Source of the DNA: Corynebacterium jeikeium
GTDB lineage: Bacteria; Actinomycetota; Actinomycetes; Mycobacteriales; Mycobacteriaceae
Reading direction: 5' to 3'
Assembly (NCBI RefSeq): GCF_000738175.1
Contig: NZ_JFCH01000011.1
Span: 147,670 to 211,669, forward strand
DNA length: 64,000 nt
This document shows positions 56,038 through 63,863 of this stretch, piece by piece. A program made the position numbers and the translations under genes. The number at the start of each line of letters is the position of its first letter. Position 1 is the first letter of the stretch. Under the pieces are notes generated by a model, which was given only the letters and a program-made list of their open reading frames with translations, was not told the DNA's origin and ran no database searches.

Positions 56038-57140
56038 TGGGGCTCAACAAGACTTCGCGCAATAGGCTCACCGCTACCGAGCGGGTTCCAGGCCGTCCGG
56101 CATTCAGGGTCGGGCCAATCTCCTTCGTTTGGCGCCCACGAGTGCTGCTTGTATGCCTCATTGCCGCGGCCCTTATCGTTTTCTTGGGAGCATTTTCCAT
56201 TGGACTAGGTGATTTCCCCATCTCCGTTTCCCGAGTGCTGGAGGTTGTCTTCCGCGGGGATGGAAACCGCGTGGAAAGGCTAGTGGTCCTGGACTGGCGC
56301 ATGCCCCGTGTGGCAACCGCCATCGCGGTCGGCAGTGCTTTGGGGCTTTCTGGCGCGCTAACTCAGACAGTCACCCGCAACGCACTGGCCAGCCCGGATA
56401 TCCTTGGTATCACCACGGGCGCCTCAGCCATGGCCGTGACGGTCATCGTCCTCGGCGGTGGCAGCGGATTTCTCAGCTGGCTGTCCGGAATCGGAATCCC
56501 TCTGGCCGCACTACTAGGGGCGATACTCAGCGCTACAGCGATCTGGGCACTGGCGTGGCGGCGCCAGGCGGATTCCTACCGACTAGTGCTCTTTGGCATC
56601 ATCATCACCGCGCTGCTCAGTTCCTACATCAATTTCCTTATGATCCGCTCGGAGCTACGGAATGCTACCCAAGCGCAGTTCTGGCTCACAGGCTCCTTGG
56701 CCACAGCGGGCTGGAATACCACCATCCCGATGGTGGTTCTGGTGATCGCGTGCTGTCCCCTACTGGCCTGGATCGGCTACCAGGCGCTGGCCACCACTTT
56801 GGGACCCGATCTGGCTCGGGCACTCGGCCAGCGGGTCAACGGTGTACAGGTCGCGATGCTGGCGCTGGCCGTGGCCCTAGCTGCGGTAGCAGTCTCCGCC
56901 GCCGGCCCCATCGGCTTCGTCGCCTTCGTAGCACCCCAGGTGGCCCTTCGAATGTGCGGCGTACCCACCCCACCGCTTGCGGCTTCGGCGCTCACCGGTG
57001 CAGTACTGCTGCTGGGGGCGGACATCGTCACCCAAGCGATTCTGCCGGTGGAACTTCCGGTGGGCATTGTGACCTCCGCCCTAGGTGGCATCTTCCTCAT
57101 CTATCTGCTCGTTCAACGCACTAGGAGCACAGACGCATGA
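56037..57140 (+). CDS. Fe-siderophore ABC transporter permease (FecCD family, importer 2)
   Basis: 367 residues from the ATG in TGATGG (MGLNKTSRNRLTATERV); the longer open frame to 55866 lies inside the upstream permease. Marks: DWRMPRVATAIAVGSALGLS, QTVTRNALASPDILGITTGA and GPIGFVAFVAPQVALRM. Confidence 0.94.
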   Translation: MGLNKTSRNRLTATERVPGRPAFRVGPISFVWRPRVLLVCLIAAALIVFLGAFSIGLGDFPISVSRVLEVVFRGDGNRVERLVVLDWRMPRVATAIAVGSALGLSGALTQTVTRNALASPDILGITTGASAMAVTVIVLGGGSGFLSWLSGIGIPLAALLGAILSATAIWALAWRRQADSYRLVLFGIIITALLSSYINFLMIRSELRNATQAQFWLTGSLATAGWNTTIPMVVLVIACCPLLAWIGYQALATTLGPDLARALGQRVNGVQVAMLALAVALAAVAVSAAGPIGFVAFVAPQVALRMCGVPTPPLAASALTGAVLLLGADIVTQAILPVELPVGIVTSALGGIFLIYLLVQRTRSTDA

Positions 57141-58012
57141 CCTCTTCCACACCCCAGCCAAATACAGCACAGCACAACACGGCACTACCAAATACAGCAC
57201 AGCCAAGCGACACCAGCGGCGTAGTTGCGTCCTCGATCACGGTGGGCTACGGCGAGCGCACCATCATCCGCGACCTTAGCGCCACGTTCCCGGCGGGCAA
57301 GATTACTACCATCGTGGGGCCCAACGGCTGCGGTAAGTCCACATTACTGCGTGCCATGTCCGGCCTACTTGACCTCAATACGGGAACCGTTCGTGTGAAT
57401 AACCAGGACATCACGGCCATGAAACGCAAGGAGGTCGCCCGACTATTGGGCGTACTTCCCCAATCGCCCGTGGCCCCAGAGGGCCTGCTGGTCTCCGATC
57501 TGGTGGCTCGCGGGCGGCACCCACACCAGGCGTGGTTCCGGCAATGGTCTTCCACGGACGAAGGGGCGGTACTCGAGGCCCTGGAGCAAACAGATTCCAA
57601 GGATCTTGCTAACCGCACGCTGGATGAACTCTCTGGCGGCCAGCGCCAGCGCGTGTGGATTTCCATGGTGTTGACGCAGAACACCGACATCCTTTTCCTC
57701 GACGAGCCGACCACCTACTTAGACCTGGCGACTTCCGTGGACATCTTGGAACTGGTTGAGGACCTGTGCCAACGGCTTGGCCGCACCGTGGTTATGGTGC
57801 TGCACGATCTAAATCTTGCGGTGCGTTATTCCGATTATCTAGTGGTCATGAATGAAGGCCAGGTGATGGCCTCCGGTTCGCCTTCGGAGATCATTACTGC
57901 AGAGCTACTGCAGCGGGCTTTCGACCTGCGAGCACGGGTGATCGAAGATCCGGAGACTGGCGACCCGCTCATCATCCCTCTCAAGAAATCCAAGAATAAC
58001 ACCCTTGATTAG
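57137..58012 (+). CDS. Fe-siderophore ABC transporter ATPase (importer 2)
   Basis: 291 residues. Walker A GPNGCGKSTLLRAMSG, signature LSGGQRQRVWISM, Walker B DILFLDEPTTYLD. The N-terminal 28 residues contain a short repeat (NTAQ, NTALPNTAQ) from a tandem duplication of AATACAGCACAGC-like units at 57155-57200. ATGA overlap with the permease. Its stop codon is inside the DtxR-type box that precedes the DHB genes. Confidence 0.95.
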   Translation: MTSSTPQPNTAQHNTALPNTAQPSDTSGVVASSITVGYGERTIIRDLSATFPAGKITTIVGPNGCGKSTLLRAMSGLLDLNTGTVRVNNQDITAMKRKEVARLLGVLPQSPVAPEGLLVSDLVARGRHPHQAWFRQWSSTDEGAVLEALEQTDSKDLANRTLDELSGGQRQRVWISMVLTQNTDILFLDEPTTYLDLATSVDILELVEDLCQRLGRTVVMVLHDLNLAVRYSDYLVVMNEGQVMASGSPSEIITAELLQRAFDLRARVIEDPETGDPLIIPLKKSKNNTLD

Positions 58013-58023
58013 CCTAACCTAAG
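58005..58023. promoter_or_regulatory. DtxR-type iron box before the DHB genes
   Basis: CTTGATTAGCCTAACCTAA matches the consensus at 15 of 19, including an intact CTAACCTAA half. It covers the ATPase stop codon and ends 10 bp before the next start, so the DHB genes have their own iron-controlled promoter within the gene string. Confidence 0.8.
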
Positions 58024-58032
58024 TCGATTACA

Positions 58033-58884
58033 GTGTCCGCTATGGATTTCAACATTCCTCCGCACCTAGCCACACAGCAGCCAACCGAGTCGCCGCCGGA
58101 GCAAGCGCAACTACAACAAACGGTGATCGTGACAGGTGCTGCTGGAGGCATCGGCCGCGAGTGTGTGCGCCTGCTACGACAGAACGATCACACCGTGATC
58201 GGCTGGGATCTACCGGAAGTAGACATCACCTCTTCAAACCCGACTGACCCACGCAGCGTGGAAAGCCACCTGTCGAAAGCACTGGCAGCTCACGGGCACA
58301 TTGATGCACTCATCCACTGCGCGGGAACCTTAATCCCAGATAGCGCACTGACGGGCCCCACGGCAGTTGACACAGTTGACACAGTCTCGGGTATCGGTAC
58401 GGACCCCAACGAGACCGGAGCCTGGGAAAACAACTTCGCTGTCAACGTCACCGGCTTAGCCCGCACATGCTCCGCAATCGCCCAGCACATGGTGGATCGC
58501 GGCACTGGAGCAATTGTGGCAGTGACTTCCAATGCAGCAGCACAGCCCCGGGCACGCATGGCCTCCTATGGAGCTTCCAAAGCGGCAGCGACTGCCTGGT
58601 TGAAAACTCTGGCGCTAGAGTGCGCCCCACACGGGGTGCGCTGCAACAGCGTATCCCCTGGTTCCACAGACACCGCGATGCTACGCACCAGCTGGCACGG
58701 CGAGGATCGAGCCGCGCAGACCCTTGCCGGTGTACCGGAGGACTACCGGTTAGGCATCCCCTTACAACGCATCGCGCAGCCAGAAGATATCGCGGCAGCA
58801 TGCCTCTTTCTTATCTCCCCTGCAGCCTGCCACATCACCATGCACGACCTCCGTGTTGATGGTGGCGCCACCCTAGATGCCTAG
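58033..58884 (+). CDS. entA: 2,3-dihydro-2,3-dihydroxybenzoate dehydrogenase (EntA-type SDR)
   Basis: 283 residues. Oxidises 2,3-dihydro-DHB to DHB with NAD+. Short-chain dehydrogenase marks: VIVTGAAGGIGRECVRLL near residue 33, the catalytic region VTSNAAAQPRARMASYGASK (Ser, Tyr, Lys), and CNSVSPGSTDTAM. The DHB role is inferred from the adjacent isochorismate genes. GTG at 58033 or ATG at 58042 are both possible; neither has a clear ribosome-binding site and the DtxR-type box is immediately upstream, so initiation may be leaderless. Confidence 0.88.
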   Translation: MSAMDFNIPPHLATQQPTESPPEQAQLQQTVIVTGAAGGIGRECVRLLRQNDHTVIGWDLPEVDITSSNPTDPRSVESHLSKALAAHGHIDALIHCAGTLIPDSALTGPTAVDTVDTVSGIGTDPNETGAWENNFAVNVTGLARTCSAIAQHMVDRGTGAIVAVTSNAAAQPRARMASYGASKAAATAWLKTLALECAPHGVRCNSVSPGSTDTAMLRTSWHGEDRAAQTLAGVPEDYRLGIPLQRIAQPEDIAAACLFLISPAACHITMHDLRVDGGATLDA

Positions 58885-58921
58885 CCTCTGTACCCCACCA
58901 GCCCAACGAAAGGTTATCTCT

Positions 58922-61900
58922 ATGGCGATTCCACCCATTTCGCCCTATCCCATCCCCACTCCATCCACCACACTGCCCGCCGATTGTCCGGCGAGATCCT
59001 GGGCCCTGGAGCCCGCACGCGCAGCACTGCTGGTGCACGACATGCAGAAGTACTTCCTAGCTGCCTATGACTGGAACAAAGAACCGCTACACTCGGCGCT
59101 CGCCAACATCGCGCGCCTCATCACCACGGCGGATCAGCTGGGTATTCCTGTGTTCTATTCCGCCCAGCCGCCGCAACAGCACCCCACCCGACGAGGGCTC
59201 TTAAGCGATATGTGGGGACAAGGTTTACAAACAGCCGAGGAAGCGTCGATCATCAAAGAGTTGGCGCCAGGCAAGCATCACCAGATACTCACGAAGTGGC
59301 GCTATTCCGCATTCGAGCGCACGGACCTTTACCAGTCGCTGGCTTTCGCTCGGCGGGATCAGCTAATTATCACCGGGGTATATGGCCACATGGGCTGCAA
59401 GGTCACCGCGGTGGATGCGTTTATGAAGGACATTCAGCCGTTTGTGATCACGGACGGAATTGCGGATTTCACGGCACAGGACCACCAGGAAACGATTGAT
59501 TGGGTAGCCAAGCGCTGTGGAAGAAGCCTGGATACGGCCAGCGCGCTGAAACAGCTGGAGGTGCACGATGGTCCGCCCAGTGGGGAGGCTAGTGGCCCAC
59601 CCAGCTTTGTCATGAGCGACAGCGACCAGACTCTGACAACCTGCGGCGTCAAAACTCGTTATGGCACGGTAGAGCAAGCCGCCGCAGCACTTCGTAGGGC
59701 GGCGGAGGCAGGACGGGAAGACGTCGTGGTGGGAGCGCTGCCCTTCGATCCAGACACAGCACCGGTATTGCTGGCCCCCGAGGGCTTTCAGTGGCACGCG
59801 GGAGCTCCGCGTTGGAAGACGGCTCCATTGGTTCCCGACGTGGTGGACATCTCACAACGCCCCAGCCTGCAAGAGCATGGCCGGCGGGTTAGCCGTGCCG
59901 TGGAGGCGATTGGGCGTGGCGAGTTTCAAAAGGTGGTGCTTTCCCGCGAGGAGGAGTACACGCTGGCTAGCCCTGTGGAGCCGGAAGCCCTGCTACGAGG
60001 GTTCATGGAAACCTCCGCCACGGGGCACGGGCACCTGGTAGCTACGACTAACGGCCCCGAAGAAGCTTTCTTCGTGGGATCTAGCCCGGAGCTACTGATC
60101 CGCAAGGAAGGCGCGCGGATTGTTTCCCACCCGCTGGCCGGAACTATCGCTCGATCGGAGGACCCGGTGACGGACTGGGCGCGGGCAATTGAGCTCACGC
60201 TCTCCCACAAAGACATCGCCGAGCACCGCTTCGTGACCACGGCCATCCGGAAGGTTCTTGAACCCCTGTGTACTCAGCTACACGTTCCGGAATTACCCAC
60301 GCTGACCGCCACGTCGCACACCTGGCACCTAGGAACCCATATCGAAGGCACGTTGCGGAACCCTGATACCTCCGTTCTGGAGTTGGCTGCGTTGCTACAC
60401 CCCACTCCGGCAGTCAATGGAGCACCGTCCGCTGCTGCGTTGGACTTTTTGCGCCAGCAGGAGCCGGAGCGGGGTCTGTACGGCGGCGCCATCGGATACG
60501 CAGATTCCCACGGCGATGGCGAGTGGCGGGTAGCTATCCGAAGTGCCACGGTTCAAGGCTCCCAAGTGTCTGCCCGAGCCGGCGGCGGAATCGTTGCCGA
60601 ATCCCAGCCAGACCAGGAGATCGAGGAAACCAACTTCAAACTCGGTCCGGTGCGTGCGCTGTTGGGACTGGCCGCAAAGGGAGATACAGAAGGCACCGCG
60701 CAGCTCCCGTCAGCACACATAGCGCCCAATCCCGAGCCCCACCTCAGCCCGCTTAACGGAAGCCACGGCCCAGAGGTACTGGCCAACCACATGCCCCGTA
60801 CCCTCGCGCAGGAATACCACCGCCAGGGAATATGGACCCACCACACCCACTGGGATGTCTTCCAACAAACGGTTGCCACCTTTCCCAATCGACCCGCCAC
60901 GACGGACCGCCACCGCAGCCTGTCCTGGCACGAACTAGACAACAGCGTCGAGACCGCCGCCCACTACCTTCACCAAGCCGGAGTACGCCGGGGCGATGGC
61001 TGCATCCTGCAGCTTCCCAATAGTGTGGTGTTCCTCGAAACTCTCTTGGCATTATGGAAGCTCGGCGCCATTCCCATCTTCGCCTTGCCTGACCTCGGCT
61101 CCACGGAGGTGCGCCACTTCGCCAGCCACGCGCCAGCACGCTTCTACATCAGCACGTCGCGCCCCGATCGGCACCTTGCGGGCGTCCACGCCACGCTACA
61201 AGAGCCGCTGGACGATGGCCGCACTGTTCGAGCGATCCTCATCGACGAGACCGCCGAATCTCCCTGGGCTACCGAATCAACGGGGCACTCGGAGGCTGCA
61301 AACGAAGAGTCACCCGCCCCTCCAACCGCCGATGTTGAAGCAGACGAGCTTGCGTTCCTGCAGCTCTCCGGTGGCACGACCGGCCTACCGAAGCTAATCC
61401 CGCGAACCCATGCGGATTATCTCTATTCGATCCGTTGTGCGCTGCAAGCCTGTGACTTGGAGACGGAATCTTGCCTGCTCGTCGCTTTGCCCGCGGCGCA
61501 TAACTTCACTCTCAGCTCGCCGGGAATTCTGGGTGCGCTGCTGCGCGGAGCGCACATCGTTTTCGCCAATTCACCGATGCCCAGCGATCTGCTGCCTGCC
61601 ATTGACCACCACGGTGCGACTCACCTCGCCCTGGTACCTCCGGCGGTACTGGGCATTCTCAACGCACCGGCCCGCGATCGCCACGACCTACGCACTCTGC
61701 GCACGCTATGGGTGGGTGGGGCGAAGCTATCTGCCGAGGTGGCCCGCCGCATCCGGCCGGAACTCGACTGTCAACTGCAACAGGTTTTCGGCATGGCTGA
61801 GGGACTCGTAAACTTCACACCGTTAAACGCCTCGACCGAGGAAATAATCAATACACAGGGTCGCCCCATGAGCAGCCACGATGAGATTTGCATTGTTGAT

Positions 61901-62428
61901 GACGCCACGCTCCCCCTCCCCGAAGGCCACCCCGGACACCTACTCACCCGCGGGCCGTACACGATCCGGGGCTATCACCGTGCTGAAGAGATCAACTCTA
62001 GGGCATTCACCGAAGATGGCTTTTACATTACTGGCGACATCGTCACCGTCGACGATAGTGCTCTGACGGTTGTCGGCCGGGCAAAGGATCAGATCAACCG
62101 CGGTGGGGAAAAGGTGGCTCCGGAAGCAGTCGAAAACGCGTTGCTCAGCCATCCGGATATCCACGATGTTTCGGTGGTTGGCACTCCGGACGACAATCTG
62201 GGCGAAGCCATCACGGCCTATGTGATCCTGAGGGATGGGGTGGATGATCTAACGCCACTTGCTGTCCGGAAGCATGCTCGGGCTGCCGGTATCGCGCGGT
62301 TCGCAGTACCGGACCACGTGCACATCGTGGAGGAGTTCCCCACCACCGGGGTGGGCAAAGTGAATAAACGAATCCAACAGAACAACGCAGATAGCACGGC
62401 CGAACGGAAGATTGAGGTAGCGAACTAA
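58922..62428 (+). CDS. Trifunctional fusion: isochorismatase - isochorismate synthase - DHB-AMP ligase (EntB-EntC-EntE order)
   Basis: 1168 residues in one uninterrupted frame. Residues 1-215: isochorismatase (LLVHDMQKYF with Asp40, TKWRYSAFERTDL with Lys, TGVYGHMGCKVTAVDAFMKD) without the C-terminal carrier domain of EntB. Residues 220-600: isochorismate synthase (FQKVVLSREEEY, HPLAGTIARSEDP near 405, LHPTPAVNGAPS, GLYGGAIGYAD, ARAGGGIVAES). Residues 630-1168: DHB-AMP ligase (LQLSGGTTGLPKLIPRTHAD near 815, QVFGMAEGLVNFT, NRGGEKVAPEAVENALLSHP, TTGVGKVNKRI). Together with EntA this covers chorismate to DHB-adenylate in one chain. ATG at 58922 has AAAGG upstream; the frame is open to 58877 without a site there. 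Confidence 0.94.
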   Translation: MAIPPISPYPIPTPSTTLPADCPARSWALEPARAALLVHDMQKYFLAAYDWNKEPLHSALANIARLITTADQLGIPVFYSAQPPQQHPTRRGLLSDMWGQGLQTAEEASIIKELAPGKHHQILTKWRYSAFERTDLYQSLAFARRDQLIITGVYGHMGCKVTAVDAFMKDIQPFVITDGIADFTAQDHQETIDWVAKRCGRSLDTASALKQLEVHDGPPSGEASGPPSFVMSDSDQTLTTCGVKTRYGTVEQAAAALRRAAEAGREDVVVGALPFDPDTAPVLLAPEGFQWHAGAPRWKTAPLVPDVVDISQRPSLQEHGRRVSRAVEAIGRGEFQKVVLSREEEYTLASPVEPEALLRGFMETSATGHGHLVATTNGPEEAFFVGSSPELLIRKEGARIVSHPLAGTIARSEDPVTDWARAIELTLSHKDIAEHRFVTTAIRKVLEPLCTQLHVPELPTLTATSHTWHLGTHIEGTLRNPDTSVLELAALLHPTPAVNGAPSAAALDFLRQQEPERGLYGGAIGYADSHGDGEWRVAIRSATVQGSQVSARAGGGIVAESQPDQEIEETNFKLGPVRALLGLAAKGDTEGTAQLPSAHIAPNPEPHLSPLNGSHGPEVLANHMPRTLAQEYHRQGIWTHHTHWDVFQQTVATFPNRPATTDRHRSLSWHELDNSVETAAHYLHQAGVRRGDGCILQLPNSVVFLETLLALWKLGAIPIFALPDLGSTEVRHFASHAPARFYISTSRPDRHLAGVHATLQEPLDDGRTVRAILIDETAESPWATESTGHSEAANEESPAPPTADVEADELAFLQLSGGTTGLPKLIPRTHADYLYSIRCALQACDLETESCLLVALPAAHNFTLSSPGILGALLRGAHIVFANSPMPSDLLPAIDHHGATHLALVPPAVLGILNAPARDRHDLRTLRTLWVGGAKLSAEVARRIRPELDCQLQQVFGMAEGLVNFTPLNASTEEIINTQGRPMSSHDEICIVDDATLPLPEGHPGHLLTRGPYTIRGYHRAEEINSRAFTEDGFYITGDIVTVDDSALTVVGRAKDQINRGGEKVAPEAVENALLSHPDIHDVSVVGTPDDNLGEAITAYVILRDGVDDLTPLAVRKHARAAGIARFAVPDHVHIVEEFPTTGVGKVNKRIQQNNADSTAERKIEVAN

Positions 62429-62652
62429 TGGAACCAATCACTGAAGACCAGTTGCGCGGATGTGTAGCCGAGACGATGAAGATGGAGCCAGCGGAGATCG
62501 AGGTTTCCGAGGAACTCTATGACCAGGGTATGAACTCTCTGCAGCTAGTTACGGTTCTCACTTGGCTGCAGGAGAAAGGCTACGATGTGAGCTTCGCCGA
62601 CTTAGCGGAGGATACTCGGCTGACGGCCTGGATCGAACTGCTGGATAGTTAA
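62428..62652 (+). CDS. Stand-alone aryl carrier protein
   Basis: 74 residues, a single carrier domain with the phosphopantetheine site G-M-N-S-L-Q at Ser37 in YDQGMNSLQLVTVLTWLQEK. It supplies the carrier domain missing from the isochorismatase part of the fusion and would present DHB to C1 of the NRPS. Its ATG overlaps the stop of the fusion gene by one base (TAATG). The phosphopantetheinyl transferase needed to activate it is not in this window. Confidence 0.92.
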   Translation: MEPITEDQLRGCVAETMKMEPAEIEVSEELYDQGMNSLQLVTVLTWLQEKGYDVSFADLAEDTRLTAWIELLDS

Positions 62653-62838
62653 GCTAGATGTGGGTCTAGGCGGGCAACAGGCTGACACCCGAACAGATGC
62701 AGGTGGGTGTGGCATGACTCGGTCACGTGTACACGCGGACGCACCGTGAGGGTCTCCACTCGCCATGGTCCACCCTCCAAACCTCACCCGTGCCTCCACT
62801 CTCCACGCTCAACGCTGCACTTTCCACGGGTCATCCGG

Positions 62839-62895
62839 GACAAATGTCCTAAACGCCCCGAAGTTAGACCCCCACGCCGGCAGTTACCTACCTCC
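62839..62895 (+). repeat. Right copy of a direct repeat flanking the siderophore locus
   Basis: GACAAATGTCCT (62839-62850) and CCGGCAGTTACCTACCTCC (62877-62895) repeat exactly the blocks at 40345-40391, 22.5 kb away. The remaining bases of 62653-63003 show no gene. Confidence 0.7.
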
Positions 62896-62924
62896 GCTAC
62901 ACCCCAACAGCATTTGTCCCCTGC

Positions 62925-62950
62925 GAGGGCGTTAGCAAGAAACGAAAAAG
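62925..62950 (-). repeat. Dispersed motif, degenerate copy h
   Basis: On the minus strand CTTTTTCGTTTCTTGCTAACG then CCCTC. It differs from the consensus in the TGA (TAA here) but keeps the pyrimidine tract and spacing. Confidence 0.4.
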
Positions 62951-63003
62951 ACCCCTACCACAGCAAAGTTGAACTGGCCCCCGAAAGTTGGACTGGTTTA
63001 ATT

Positions 63004-63825
63004 CTAGGCGGTGAGGGGTTCAAGGGTCTGATTCCGATATTGCATCGGGGTCAGGCCCTTTAGTCGTTGTTGGATGCGTTCGGTGTTGTACCACCTGATG
63101 TACTCGTCGATCGCTTGATTGAACTCTGCGACCGTGTCGAAGACTTCACCGTGGTACATCTCTGTCTTCAAGTGTCCAAAGAAGTTTTCCATGACCGCGT
63201 TGTCGTAGCAGTTGGCTTTACGCGACATCGACTGCACACCACCGTTGTCGCCGATCAGGTCACGCCAGGAGGCATGCTGGTACTGGAAACCTTGATCTGT
63301 GTGCATCATCCACCCGGGTTCAGGCGCACACGCCGCGATCGCCTTGGACAAAGAATCGGTGGTCAACGCTGTCGACGGCGATGTAGCCACGCTGTGAGCG
63401 ACGATGGAGCGGTCGAACAAGTCCATCACCGGTGACAAATACACCTTGCGGCCTGCAACCCTGAACTCGGTGACGTCGCTGACAAAAACGGTATTTGGCT
63501 GATCCGGAGTGAACTTGCGGTCGAGTGTGTTGTCAGCGATGTGGCTGATCGCCCCGCTGTAGGAAACATAGGGCCTGCGTTGGCGAATCTTGGCTCGAAG
63601 ACCCATCTGGCACATGAGTTTGTAGACGAGTTTGTGGTTGACCACCCAGCCCTGGTTACGCAGGTCCAGCAGCACCCGCCGGTAGCCATAGCGATGCTTG
63701 TTACGTTCGAAGCACTCCCGGATCGCGTCTTTGAGCACTGCGTACTTATCCGGTTCGTTGAGTCGTTTCTGGTGGTAAAAGAACGTCGACCGTGGGATAC
63801 CAGCGGCCTCTAGGAGGTACTCCAA
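63004..63825 (-). CDS. IS3-family transposase, OrfB (DDE integrase part)
   Basis: 273 residues as drawn from an internal TTG; the frame is open further upstream to the A-run at 63897-63903 (reading IAGLEEPGTRLKVQAIVIL) so the working product is probably the OrfAB fusion made by -1 frameshifting. HTH_21 and rve domains: GIPRSTFFYHQKRL, YGYRRVLLDLRNQGWVVNHK, then the DDE residues in VFVSDVTEF, MMHTDQGFQYQ and NAVMENFFGHLKTEMYHG. It appears intact. Confidence 0.93.
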   Translation of the reverse strand: MEYLLEAAGIPRSTFFYHQKRLNEPDKYAVLKDAIRECFERNKHRYGYRRVLLDLRNQGWVVNHKLVYKLMCQMGLRAKIRQRRPYVSYSGAISHIADNTLDRKFTPDQPNTVFVSDVTEFRVAGRKVYLSPVMDLFDRSIVAHSVATSPSTALTTDSLSKAIAACAPEPGWMMHTDQGFQYQHASWRDLIGDNGGVQSMSRKANCYDNAVMENFFGHLKTEMYHGEVFDTVAEFNQAIDEYIRWYNTERIQQRLKGLTPMQYRNQTLEPLTA

Positions 63826-63863
63826 GCGGTGGTGCGACTTGAGGATGACAATCGCCTGGACTT

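Noticed and set aside
57155..57200. Short tandem units (AATACAGCACAGC-like) as a regulatory repeat
   Set aside because: They lie inside the N-terminus of the ATPase gene in frame and most simply reflect a small tandem duplication in a disordered leader.
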